31,611 nt of DNA from positions 1-31,611 of IMG/VR virus record IMGVR_UViG_3300048835_000486, one strand, 5' to 3'. The position numbers were made by a program, and so were the translations under genes. The notes beneath the pieces were generated by a model, which had not been told where the DNA came from, did no database searches, and saw nothing but the letters and a program-made list of their open reading frames with translations. How positions within the stretch are numbered: position 1 is the first letter of the stretch; every line of letters starts with the position of its first letter. Shown in pieces: positions 6,433 through 11,988 of this stretch. Source of the stretch: a virus.

Positions 6433-6915
6433 ATGCTGGTCTTGTTTGAATTCGAAGGTCGGGATTTCGTGGTGCGGGCCACGCCGTTTGGGAAGAACGG
6501 GTACCATCACGGCAGGGTGCTCTATGCGGATCCGGTGAAGGTGCCGTTGGAAGAACGAGTTTCACTCCCCCCGGCTGTGGTGGAAAAGCCGAAGCCCGTG
6601 GAAAAGCCGAAGCCCGTGGAAAAGCCGAAGCCCGTGGAAAAACTGACGAGCAGGGCGATCGACACGGCGCGTCGTCACCCGAATCTGGCCATCTGGGATT
6701 CTCAGGCCAAGGCTTTCTGGAATTGGTTGGTGGAGAAGAATAAGTTGAGCGGGCTGGTCACCTCGCTCCACCAAGAATTTCGTGAATCGCGAGGGGAAAA
6801 GCGGTCGCCCGGCCTTGCCTTTCAGGTGGCCGCGTGTGGGGAACGTCTGGGCATGTGGAAGGTCATCGAGAACAAGAAGCGCACCCGGTTCAGCCTGCAA
6901 GTGGCGAAGGCGTAG
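6433..6915 (+). CDS. Hypothetical protein with Pro-Lys linker repeats (160 aa)
   Basis: The frame is open from a TTG at 6355, but that overlaps promoter-like P3; ATG 6433 has GGGGA at 8 bases and begins a clean domain (MLVLFEFEGRDFVVRATPFG). Two parts are separated by a flexible linker: an N-terminal beta-rich module of about 45 residues ending YADPVKV, a linker of VEKPKP repeats (codons at 6580-6642), and a C-terminal helical domain (DTARRHPNLAIWDSQAKAFWNWL ... RTRFSLQVAKA). The repeat is a stiff, charged spacer like those joining domains in TonB-type proteins, but there is no membrane anchor here. I do not recognise either domain. Confidence 0.7.
   Translation: MLVLFEFEGRDFVVRATPFGKNGYHHGRVLYADPVKVPLEERVSLPPAVVEKPKPVEKPKPVEKPKPVEKLTSRAIDTARRHPNLAIWDSQAKAFWNWLVEKNKLSGLVTSLHQEFRESRGEKRSPGLAFQVAACGERLGMWKVIENKKRTRFSLQVAKA
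6580..6642 (+). repeat. 18-bp tandem repeat, three and a half copies
   Basis: Unit GTGGAAAAGCCGAAGCCC repeated exactly at 6580, 6598 and 6616, then a partial copy to 6642. It encodes VEKPKP. Perfect identity between copies indicates recent expansion or slippage; copy number changes would keep the frame and lengthen or shorten the linker by six residues. Confidence 0.95.
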
Positions 6916-6920
6916 CGTGA

Positions 6921-7241
6921 ATGGATATGGATATTCGTGGCCGGGAATGGAACCCGGCGATCAAGAAATTGATGATGTCGCCGGGGGCATATCGCGCTCG
7001 TGCGCTTGTCCGCAGAAACATAGCCGCCCAGGATCTTGTCGAGGGGGACACATGGGCGGCCCACAACAATCTGCGTGAAGCGGAACGTCTTGAGAGGGAG
7101 GCTCATGCGTATCAAGGGGATGATGTGGCAAGAAGTCCGCAAGTGGAACCGAATCCGGAAGGAACTCGGATACCTGCCCCACTACCACCACGTCGGCCGG
7201 ATACGGATGGAAGTCCGGTTCGTCCTATGCCGAAACGATAA
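6921..7241 (+). CDS. Hypothetical protein (106 aa), long overlap with next gene
   Basis: The first 70 residues look like a genuine protein: charged and helical (WNPAIKKLMMSPGAYRARAL, then TWAAHNNLREAERLEREAHAY). The last 35 are Pro/Arg-rich (TRIPAPLPPRRPDTDGS), which could be a disordered tail or simply the shadow of the overlapping gene that starts at 7105. Ribosome site is weak (GAAGG). The overlap of 137 bases is unusual for this phage, where genes overlap by 1-14 bases apart from nested pairs. Family unknown. Confidence 0.5.
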   Translation: MDMDIRGREWNPAIKKLMMSPGAYRARALVRRNIAAQDLVEGDTWAAHNNLREAERLEREAHAYQGDDVARSPQVEPNPEGTRIPAPLPPRRPDTDGSPVRPMPKR

Positions 7242-7374
7242 GCGATGGTGGACCGTGGTGAACCTGACAACAGGTAAGACCCACGAGTTCCACAAGAATG
7301 GCACCCCCCGGAATGGTTCCAGGGGGCGTCTCGTCGGACCACTAATCGTTAAACGGAGGATCATCCGGCTATGA
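7105..7374 (+). CDS. Small basic hypothetical protein (89 aa)
   Basis: The frame is open from 7036, but ATG 7105 has AGGGAGG immediately upstream. The product is strongly basic (RIKGMMWQEVRKWNRIRKEL at the start and GPLIVKRRIIRL at the end) with a central segment WWTVVNLTTGKTHEFHKNGT that looks like a small beta structure. A nucleic-acid-binding role is possible but unproven. It ends in an ATGA overlap with the 40-aa membrane gene. It shares 137 bases with the preceding gene in another frame. Confidence 0.65.
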   Translation: MRIKGMMWQEVRKWNRIRKELGYLPHYHHVGRIRMEVRFVLCRNDKRWWTVVNLTTGKTHEFHKNGTPRNGSRGRLVGPLIVKRRIIRL

Positions 7375-7493
7375 ATTTCTTGTCGCAGGTCTCATTCTGG
7401 GCAGGGCTGCTTATCGGCATCGTTGGAACTGCCATGATCGTGGGGGGTTTCGCCCTCTGGGCTCTTCGTGATGTCCAGGAGGATGCGGACTGA
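7371..7493 (+). CDS. Membrane microprotein (40 aa, one TM segment)
   Basis: ATGA overlap with the previous gene and TGATG overlap with the next one support translation. Residues about 8-32 are hydrophobic (SFWAGLLIGIVGTAMIVGGF, then ALWAL), with an acidic end (RDVQEDAD). A single-span membrane peptide is expected. Function unknown. Confidence 0.6.
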   Translation: MNFLSQVSFWAGLLIGIVGTAMIVGGFALWALRDVQEDAD

Positions 7494-7900
7494 TGTTCGA
7501 ACCATATCCGGCTATGCCGATTCCTCATCAAGATGCCGCAAAGGAACTGAAATGGGTAAGACGGTCATTCTCCGCAATGTTCTCCAACACGGAGCATCTG
7601 GCAGACTCTCTGCTGTTCATTCGCTCAAAGCAGCAGGAACCCGTGTTCCTAAAGGCCATCAGCGAAGTGTTGATGAAGCTTCACCCAAGCGTCACACCAT
7701 CGCTCGAAGCAATCTACCGGAAAAGTCCCCCCGGAGGGATTCGCGTGGTGTTCAGCCCGGACAGCAGGGTTCGTCCGTCCTTCAGATGGAAGGGGATAAT
7801 AGCTCCCGCCGTCTACGTAGCGCCGGATCTGGACAACATCGTACTCATGCGGGGGGCGCTGCTATATCGCGACACCGCTGGGTGGAGCATTCACACGTGA
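7493..7900 (+). CDS. Hypothetical protein (135 aa)
   Basis: ATG at 7493 overlaps the upstream TGA and is preceded by AGGAGG with about 10-base spacing. Helical N-terminal half (DAAKELKWVRRSFSAMFSNTEHLADSLLF begins after a Pro-rich start) and a beta-rich C-terminal half (GGIRVVFSPDSRVRPSF, then AVYVAPDLDNIVLMRGALLY). No membrane segment or known motif. Family not recognised. A second frame is open across the same region from 7468, but its own ribosome site and codon pattern favour it only from 7897 onward. Confidence 0.65.
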   Translation: MFEPYPAMPIPHQDAAKELKWVRRSFSAMFSNTEHLADSLLFIRSKQQEPVFLKAISEVLMKLHPSVTPSLEAIYRKSPPGGIRVVFSPDSRVRPSFRWKGIIAPAVYVAPDLDNIVLMRGALLYRDTAGWSIHT

Positions 7901-8100
7901 ATGGCACCATATTCAAGAATCGGCGAATCCACCCGTCGCGAATCTTCCTGGCCCTGAATCGCACGAAAAACAGTGTGCGAGGGGTGCTGGTAGAAGCCGA
8001 CGGAACCTCGATCCAGGCCACGGTGACCCTGGAGTCGTTGACTGTCGACTTCCCTTTCGTGTTCTGGATGCCGCCCCATGGAGATAACGATGTCCGATAA
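7897..8100 (+). CDS. Small hypothetical protein (67 aa)
   Basis: GTG at 7897 overlaps the upstream TGA as GTGA, with GGAG about 9 bases away. The product (VNGTIFKNRRIHPSRIFLAL ... VTLESLTVDFPFVFWMPPHG) reads as a small beta-rich protein. The frame remains open much further upstream (to 7468), but that part is antisense-like low-quality sequence overlapping a better gene, so the short version is chosen. Family unknown. It shares 11 bases with the next gene. Confidence 0.5.
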   Translation: MNGTIFKNRRIHPSRIFLALNRTKNSVRGVLVEADGTSIQATVTLESLTVDFPFVFWMPPHGDNDVR

Positions 8101-8659
8101 CATCGGCGTGAGCCGCGCCCGCCTGATCCAGGAATTGTCCGACGGCTTGGTGTTCAAGATGTCGGGAAGTCAGCTGGACGAGTTTCGGGAATTCGTTTTC
8201 AAAGCGATGTCCTCGATAGACTCAGCCGAAACCCTCGATGTGGTGCTCGCCATAAAGGGGTTCGCAGAAGATAACAGGGGCGGCCATACTGGAGAAAGCC
8301 GGTTCGAGTCCATATTTTCGGTTCCCAAAGATGCGGCAGAAAGTATCATGAACGATACCTTCCTGAATTCCGCGACGTCTGTACTGGAAGATGATCAGCT
8401 TTCAACTCTAGCCAACACCACCGGATCCATCTTCTGCCGTCAGAAGGAGCATCTTAGTAGTGACCCAATTGAGGTGGAGAGCAATTCTATCAGCGATATT
8501 CTGGTAAACCTAATTCTGAATCTGGTGCGGAGACGAAAACCCGGATTCAACCTAGACAGTAGGGCGAATTCCAATTTCTTGATTATTCACTACCGCTACA
8601 GAGACATGAAGGGGGTCATTCGCACCCACTTCTCTGCCATGTGGCAAATGCGGAATTAA
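8090..8659 (+). CDS. Hypothetical protein (189 aa)
   Basis: ATG 8090 is preceded by GGAG with 6-base spacing; the alternative ATG at 8078 sits on that ribosome site, so 8090 is chosen. Mostly helical soluble protein (VSRARLIQELSDGLVFKMSG, SQLDEFREFVFKAMSSIDSA, VNLILNLVRRRKPGFNL) ending with a beta segment (NSNFLIIHYRYRD). No catalytic motif seen. It is slightly more AT-rich than its neighbours, especially in the 3' half. Last gene before promoter-like P4. Family not recognised. Confidence 0.7.
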   Translation: MSDNIGVSRARLIQELSDGLVFKMSGSQLDEFREFVFKAMSSIDSAETLDVVLAIKGFAEDNRGGHTGESRFESIFSVPKDAAESIMNDTFLNSATSVLEDDQLSTLANTTGSIFCRQKEHLSSDPIEVESNSISDILVNLILNLVRRRKPGFNLDSRANSNFLIIHYRYRDMKGVIRTHFSAMWQMRN

Positions 8660-8667
8660 ATGATTGT

Positions 8668-8696
8668 TTGCAGCTCGTAACGGACCGTGGTACGGT
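8668..8696 (+). promoter_or_regulatory. Promoter-like element P4 (TTGCAG-17-TACGGT, extended -10)
   Basis: TTGCAG (8668-8673), a 17-base spacer and TACGGT (8691-8696) preceded by TG. It sits in the 83-base gap before the first secreted-protein gene, leaving a leader of about 40 bases that contains a small GCCCG/CGGGC hairpin. The best -35 of the four related sites. Confidence 0.55.
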
Positions 8697-8742
8697 GGCG
8701 TTGCCCGGCATATCGTCGGGCGTAAAGGGAAAGTGTCTTATC

Positions 8743-9180
8743 ATGACCAATCGCTTCATCTTGGCGGCCGCGGTCGCCCTCCTGGCCCTCCCCGCCTACG
8801 CGGCGGAAATCGGGGTTGGCGTCGGCTCGCTCCAGACGGGTGCCGGTGCGGCCGGCGTGACCGGTGCGCAGTCGTCCTCGCAGGGGGGCTCCGTCACGGC
8901 CCTCGCCGGCATCTCGGCGGGCGGCGTTCGTTCGGGCCAGACCTCGCAGACCCAGGGCCTCGCCGGCGGTCAGGCTTCCTGTGTGAGCGGTCCGAGCTGC
9001 ACGTCCATCGGCGAGTACTCCGGCACGTCGTCCACGACGGGCGGTGTGGTCCATGGCGGCTTCTCGCTCGGCGGCGCGGCCGGAGTGCAGTCCGGTCAGG
9101 CGCAGGGCGTCGCGGGCGGCATCGGTGCGGGTCAGGCGGGCACGAACTACTCGTTCGGCAGCATCTTCGCCAACCCGTGA
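8743..9180 (+). CDS. Secreted Gly/Ala/Ser/Gln-rich protein (145 aa)
   Basis: The frame is open from 8641, but ATG 8743 begins a textbook Sec signal peptide (MTNRFILAAAVALLALPAYA, predicted cleavage AYA|AEIG). The 125-residue mature part is low-complexity, with repeated GxG, GQ and SGQ patterns (VGSLQTGAGAAGVTGAQSSS; then GGVRSGQTSQTQGLAGGQ) and only two Cys, in CVSGPSC. It is unlike any enzyme; the composition resembles extended beta or surface/periplasmic proteins. Base composition is clearly more GC-rich than the gene before it, with strong preference for C/G third positions. Promoter-like P4 lies directly upstream. Function unknown; a role at the envelope is inferred only from export. Confidence 0.8.
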   Translation: MTNRFILAAAVALLALPAYAAEIGVGVGSLQTGAGAAGVTGAQSSSQGGSVTALAGISAGGVRSGQTSQTQGLAGGQASCVSGPSCTSIGEYSGTSSTTGGVVHGGFSLGGAAGVQSGQAQGVAGGIGAGQAGTNYSFGSIFANP

Positions 9181-9324
9181 TCTGACGAGGGCGGGCGTCC
9201 GCAAGTCGCCCGCCTAGAGATCCGGCCCCTCAACGGGTAGCGATCCGTCCCGTTCCGGATAAGTCCTGGTGGCCCCAACTGAGGGGACGGGTCATCAGGC
9301 ATCTTCTTTCAAGGGAAAACCGCT
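9181..9324 (+). promoter_or_regulatory. Structured intergenic leader with several inverted repeats
   Basis: A perfect 8-bp stem GGCGGGCG/CGCCCGCC (9190-9197 with 9207-9214) follows the stop codon; it has no T-tract, so it is a doubtful terminator. Further on, CCCCTCA (9226-9232) is complementary to TGAGGGG (9280-9286), and CCGTCCC (9245-9251) to GGGACGG (9284-9290); the two pairings compete for 9284-9286. A ribosome site AAGGGA precedes the next ATG. This could be a regulated leader or processing site; no known riboswitch class is recognised. Confidence 0.4.
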
Positions 9325-10056
9325 ATGCAGAAAACCATCTTTCATGCGAGCGTGTATCTGGGTGTAGCGCTCGGCCTCATGGCCGCGATCGTCAGCCCAG
9401 CAAGCGCGCAGGTCAGCGCCACCGGAACCGGGCAGGCGGCGGCGGGAGCCGATGCATCTGCCGGGGCGGCGAGCCGGTCCGGGGCGAGCGTCACCCAGAA
9501 CTACTACCAGTCTGGTGAGTCACGTACCGTCGTGGACTACACCGGCGGCACGAACAACCGCACGACCGTTCAGGGGGGAACCCAGGACACCTATCGAGCG
9601 ACGATTCGTAACACGCCGGATGTCTACGCCCCGAATGTGAGCGGCGGCACCAATTCGTGTCTCGTAGGCATCAGCGGTGGTGGCTCCGTCGCCGGCTTCG
9701 GTATCGGGCTCGGCGGAAATTGGTCCGATCCGGATTGCGAGCGTCGTCAGCTCGCGGCCCTGCTCTACAACACGGGTCAGCAGAACGTGGCGCAAGAAGT
9801 TCTGTGCGCTTCCAGGGAAGTCCGCGAAGCCCGCCAGCGGATGGGCCAGCCCTGTCGTGCTGATCAGACTCAACAGATTGCGCAGCAGCCGGTGATGGTC
9901 GCCAACACGACCGCCGGCCCTGTCCAAGTCATCGGTGGCGGAGCTGTCCCCCAGCCCACCGCCTCCGTGAACACCGTGCCGGACTGGTGCCTGACGGCCT
10001 CCCCCCAGGAGCGTAGGCGCTATTCCCAGTGCGCGGGTCCGACAATCGTGCGATAA
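9325..10056 (+). CDS. Secreted cysteine-containing conserved phage protein (243 aa)
   Basis: ATG with AAGGGA at 8 bases; signal peptide of about 29 residues (ending SPASA|QVSATG). The mature protein starts with a Gly/Ala/Ser-rich stretch, continues with a central domain (SCLVGISGGGSVAGFGIGLG, then DPDCERRQLAALLYNTGQQN, then CASREVREA), and ends in a Gln/Pro-rich part with WCLTASPQERRR. Six Cys, an even number, suits disulfide bonding in the periplasm. The central pattern (C...GGS..GFG...G...C.rr..A..L...G...A...LC) is one I associate with exported proteins in several proteobacterial phages, function unknown. High GC, like the preceding gene. Lies between a structured leader and a strong terminator, so expression may be independent. 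Confidence 0.85.
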   Translation: MQKTIFHASVYLGVALGLMAAIVSPASAQVSATGTGQAAAGADASAGAASRSGASVTQNYYQSGESRTVVDYTGGTNNRTTVQGGTQDTYRATIRNTPDVYAPNVSGGTNSCLVGISGGGSVAGFGIGLGGNWSDPDCERRQLAALLYNTGQQNVAQEVLCASREVREARQRMGQPCRADQTQQIAQQPVMVANTTAGPVQVIGGGAVPQPTASVNTVPDWCLTASPQERRRYSQCAGPTIVR

Positions 10057-10094
10057 TCCCCGAACCCCCAATCGCCGATCGTCTGTCGCAACTC

Positions 10095-10125
10095 GGGCGG
10101 GGCCGCAAGGTTCCGCCCATTTTTC
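10095..10125 (+). terminator. Intrinsic terminator with GCAA tetraloop
   Basis: GGGCGGGGCC (10095-10104), loop GCAA, GGTTCCGCCC (10109-10118): ten paired positions including two G-U pairs, closed by a stable GNRA-type loop and followed by ATTTTTC. It lies 39 bases after the secreted-protein stop and ends 15 bases before the next ATG, so downstream genes need read-through or another promoter. Confidence 0.85.
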
Positions 10126-10139
10126 TAGGATCAGCAGCC

Positions 10140-10319
10140 ATGCGCCGCGTCACCTACAAGGTCACCGTAGACGTACCTGACAGCCTGACGAATACGGAAA
10201 TGGCCGAGTACATCAAAGACGAAGTTGACAGCGGCGGGGGGAATCGTGAACCCCTGGATCCGCTATTCCTGAAGAAGAACACCGTCGTTAAGATTCACAA
10301 CGTGAAGGGATCCAAGTGA
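10140..10319 (+). CDS. Small hypothetical protein (59 aa)
   Basis: ATG 10140 has AGGA at about 9 bases. The protein has a beta-alpha-beta look: RVTYKVTVDVPDS, a helix NTEMAEYIKDEVDSGGG, and a final strand NTVVKIHNVKG. Small proteins with this layout (VxVPDxxxxxEMxEYIxxAV...LxxxTVxV) are common in phages of proteobacteria, with no known role. Located directly behind a terminator; ends in a TGATG overlap with the next gene. Confidence 0.7.
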   Translation: MRRVTYKVTVDVPDSLTNTEMAEYIKDEVDSGGGNREPLDPLFLKKNTVVKIHNVKGSK

Positions 10320-10507
10320 TGGAGACGGTGGATCCACATCTTCTTCGGCTCATGCAGCTCGAAAAAGAAACTGACGAATACTTGGCGGAAATGAAGAGGT
10401 GGGACCAAAGACACCGCCGGACACTCCGCCACAGCATCTGGCTTCTTTGGGCGGCTACGATATTCAATGTCGTGGCAGGGGTTTTCAATCTGCTGGGTGT
10501 TTTCTGA
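10319..10507 (+). CDS. Small tail-anchored membrane protein (62 aa)
   Basis: Starts at ATG 10319 (TGATG overlap; a GTG at 10316 is the alternative) with AAGGGA at 8 bases. The first 40 residues are a charged helix (RLMQLEKETDEYLAEMKRW, then DQRHRRTLRHS), followed by one C-terminal membrane span (IWLLWAATIFNVVAGVFNLL). The cytoplasmic helix probably forms a coiled coil. It could be an envelope accessory or an antiholin-like factor; family not recognised. Confidence 0.65.
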   Translation: METVDPHLLRLMQLEKETDEYLAEMKRWDQRHRRTLRHSIWLLWAATIFNVVAGVFNLLGVF

Positions 10508-10776
10508 TGCCCTGCCCTCGCTGCAACAGTCATCGCCTGTGGGATGATAATCTTGCATGGGGATGCTGCGATTGCGAATTCTTTACTACCGGCGAGATTC
10601 GCAATGTCGGCCACACCAGCCGGGATGTTTTTCACACACCAGGGCCGAAGCCCGGCACCTGGAACCCTGAAAGGAATCGAGATGCAACGTCTACTGAAAG
10701 AAGCGTGGTGGGTGACGAAACTGGTGATCTGCCTGCTGGCGATGGCCTATCTGACATTGACGAAAGCGAAAGCTGA
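10507..10776 (+). CDS. Small Zn-ribbon-like protein (89 aa)
   Basis: ATG at 10507 overlaps the previous TGA. The N-terminus is a compact metal site, CPRC (residues 3-6) and CCDC (about 23-26), with a beta-rich intervening stretch, typical of a zinc ribbon. The rest is polar and acidic at the end (DIDESES), probably disordered. The last 95 bases overlap the signal peptide of the barrel protein in another frame. It could bind nucleic acid or protein; no family name can be given with confidence. Confidence 0.6.
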   Translation: MPCPRCNSHRLWDDNLAWGCCDCEFFTTGEIRNVGHTSRDVFHTPGPKPGTWNPERNRDATSTERSVVGDETGDLPAGDGLSDIDESES

Positions 10777-11281
10777 CGAAACCCCCCGCGCTGGGCAGTT
10801 CTTCGTCAACGTATTCGCCGGGATGATGGTGTTCGACAGCACCGTCACTGTCGGCGGCATCAAGCTGATCGACCAGGGCGGCGACGCTAGCCAGGGGGGA
10901 ATTCGTGCAGGCTGGATCAACGGTGGCGCCTTCCATCTAGGAGTAGAAGTGGAGGGCTTGCTGGCGAGCGGACGTTCCCGTGCGTACATCCCGGCAGGCA
11001 ATGCCACCGGCGGGGTCACGGACATCTACAGCCGGGACGTCAGCGGGGGATATGGAATCTACGGCCGCATCGGTTGGCGCACACGAGGGAACAGCATCAT
11101 GTTCCTGCGGCCGGGTATCCAGTATCTGAATACGAGCGCGGGTTGGGACACCGCCCCGGCGATCGGCGTTTCCGCTGAAGTCCCCATTGAACAAGACTGG
11201 GCCATGCGTCTCGATGCGACCTACGCCAAGGGTGACATCGAATACTACAACGGCACGATTGGCATCGTATTCCGCTTCTGA
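10682..11281 (+). CDS. Outer-membrane beta-barrel protein, Lom/OmpX-like (199 aa)
   Basis: The frame is open from 10544, but ATG 10682 has AAGGA at 6-7 bases and starts a signal peptide (WWVTKLVICLLAMAYLTLTK, cleavage near AKA|DETP). The mature chain of about 168 residues alternates polar and hydrophobic residues with aromatic girdles (GQFFVNVFAGMMVFDSTVTV; VSGGYGIYGRIGWRTRG; ATYAKGDIEYYNGTIGIVFRF). It ends in Phe, the signature recognised by the Bam insertion machinery. Size fits an 8-stranded barrel like OmpX or lambda Lom. Such phage proteins are made from prophage or during infection and have been linked to adhesion, serum resistance or receptor masking; which applies here is unknown. Last gene before the rightward terminator. 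Confidence 0.8.
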   Translation: MQRLLKEAWWVTKLVICLLAMAYLTLTKAKADETPRAGQFFVNVFAGMMVFDSTVTVGGIKLIDQGGDASQGGIRAGWINGGAFHLGVEVEGLLASGRSRAYIPAGNATGGVTDIYSRDVSGGYGIYGRIGWRTRGNSIMFLRPGIQYLNTSAGWDTAPAIGVSAEVPIEQDWAMRLDATYAKGDIEYYNGTIGIVFRF

Positions 11282-11306
11282 AGCGCCACGGGAAAATCGC
11301 TTAGGG

Positions 11307-11339
11307 AGCCCGGCTGGGAGCGGCCGGGCTTTCTTTTTT
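11307..11339 (+). terminator. Intrinsic terminator ending the rightward genes
   Basis: AGCCCGGC (11307-11314), 8-base loop, GCCGGGCT (11323-11330), followed by TTCTTTTTT. Perfect 8-bp GC-rich stem and T-tract 26 bases after the barrel-protein stop. On the other strand the stem is not followed by T residues, so it should act only on rightward transcripts. Confidence 0.93.
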
Positions 11340-11646
11340 GCCCAAAACCAGGGAGCATGCCTAGGCATATATCAACAGCCGCTAAGGCATTCCCAGAGCC
11401 TTTTAGCCGCCGGCCAGTACTACCCTAGCGCCCTAGGGGCCAGGGGGGCTCCTACGCCCCTCTAAATAGGCTGCATTTTAGGTCGCCGCCACCAGGGCTT
11501 AGGCTCCCGGCGCGGGCAAGGGGCGGAGGATAACCCCCCGCCCCTTCAACGGCCCGGTCTGGTCGATTAGCTTCTAGAGCGTTGTCCTAGCTAGACCCAT
11601 GGGGATGATGTCCGGTTTTCGGATATGACCAGCGCGGGCCGAAGTT
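11340..11646. other. Non-coding convergent junction, rich in CTAG palindromes and hairpins
   Basis: No convincing gene in about 300 bases between the two converging gene blocks. It holds a perfect 12-bp palindrome ATGCCTAGGCAT (11357-11368), a bulged hairpin GCTAAGGC/GCCTTTTAGC (11381-11407), the sequence TACTACCCTAG (11418-11428) recalling the -10 of P1, a CCCTAGGG palindrome (11431-11438) and a hairpin 11518-11546. CTAG is usually scarce in bacterial and phage DNA, so several in 100 bases stand out. No T-tract terminator for the leftward genes was found. Confidence 0.7.
11518..11546. other. Strong hairpin between converging operons
   Basis: AAGGGGCGG (11518-11526) and CCGCCCCTT (11538-11546) are perfect 9-bp complements with an 11-base loop. 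It has no T-tract on either strand, so it may be a factor-dependent stop or an RNA 3'-end stabiliser for the leftward late transcript, which ends at 11647. Confidence 0.6.
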
Positions 11647-11955
11647 CTACTTCTGCGAATCTTCGAACAGGCGCTGTCTGAGAAGATATCCTTCCAGCTG
11701 CCACAGAGGCTTGAACGCATTGTCGAATGCGTACCGCTTCCCGACCTCGGCGTCGTAGTTCTCCGGGCTGGCCGGAGCAGACACGCCGGTGGACAGCCAG
11801 CCGTTCTCCATCGTGATGATGCAGATGGTGAGCTGATCCCGCAGGACGTAGGACACATTGCTGATTCGAGCCCGGATGGACTCTTCGGTCACACGCGGCG
11901 CGGTCTTGGTGGCGACGACAGCCTTGGCTTCATCCAGACTCAGTTCGGGTTCCAT
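11647..11955 (-). CDS. Gp49-family phage protein (N4 Gp49 / Sf6 gp66-like, 102 aa)
   Basis: Starts with ATG behind AGGAG (6-base spacing). The body fits the small phage family named for N4 Gp49 and Sf6 gp66: TKTAPRVTEESIRARISNVS, then LTICIITMENGWLSTGVSAP, then NYDAEVGKRYAFDNAFKPLW and LEGYLLRQRL. The family's function is not established; members are small soluble proteins found widely in phages of Gram-negative bacteria. It is the last leftward gene, separated from the tailspike by a hairpin, so it may be made at a different level from the virion genes. Confidence 0.88.
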   Translation of the reverse strand: MEPELSLDEAKAVVATKTAPRVTEESIRARISNVSYVLRDQLTICIITMENGWLSTGVSAPASPENYDAEVGKRYAFDNAFKPLWQLEGYLLRQRLFEDSQK

Positions 11956-11988
11956 GATATTCTCCTGGTGATGGGGGGCTAGAAGTTC

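Noticed and set aside
6580-6642. CRISPR-like array
   Set aside because: Units are directly adjacent without spacers and lie inside a reading frame; a protein linker repeat explains them.
10029-10057. Promoter with extended -10 TGCGATAAT at the end of the secreted-protein gene
   Set aside because: The hexamer 17 bases upstream is GTGCGC and the site lies before a strong terminator, so a transcript would stop at once.
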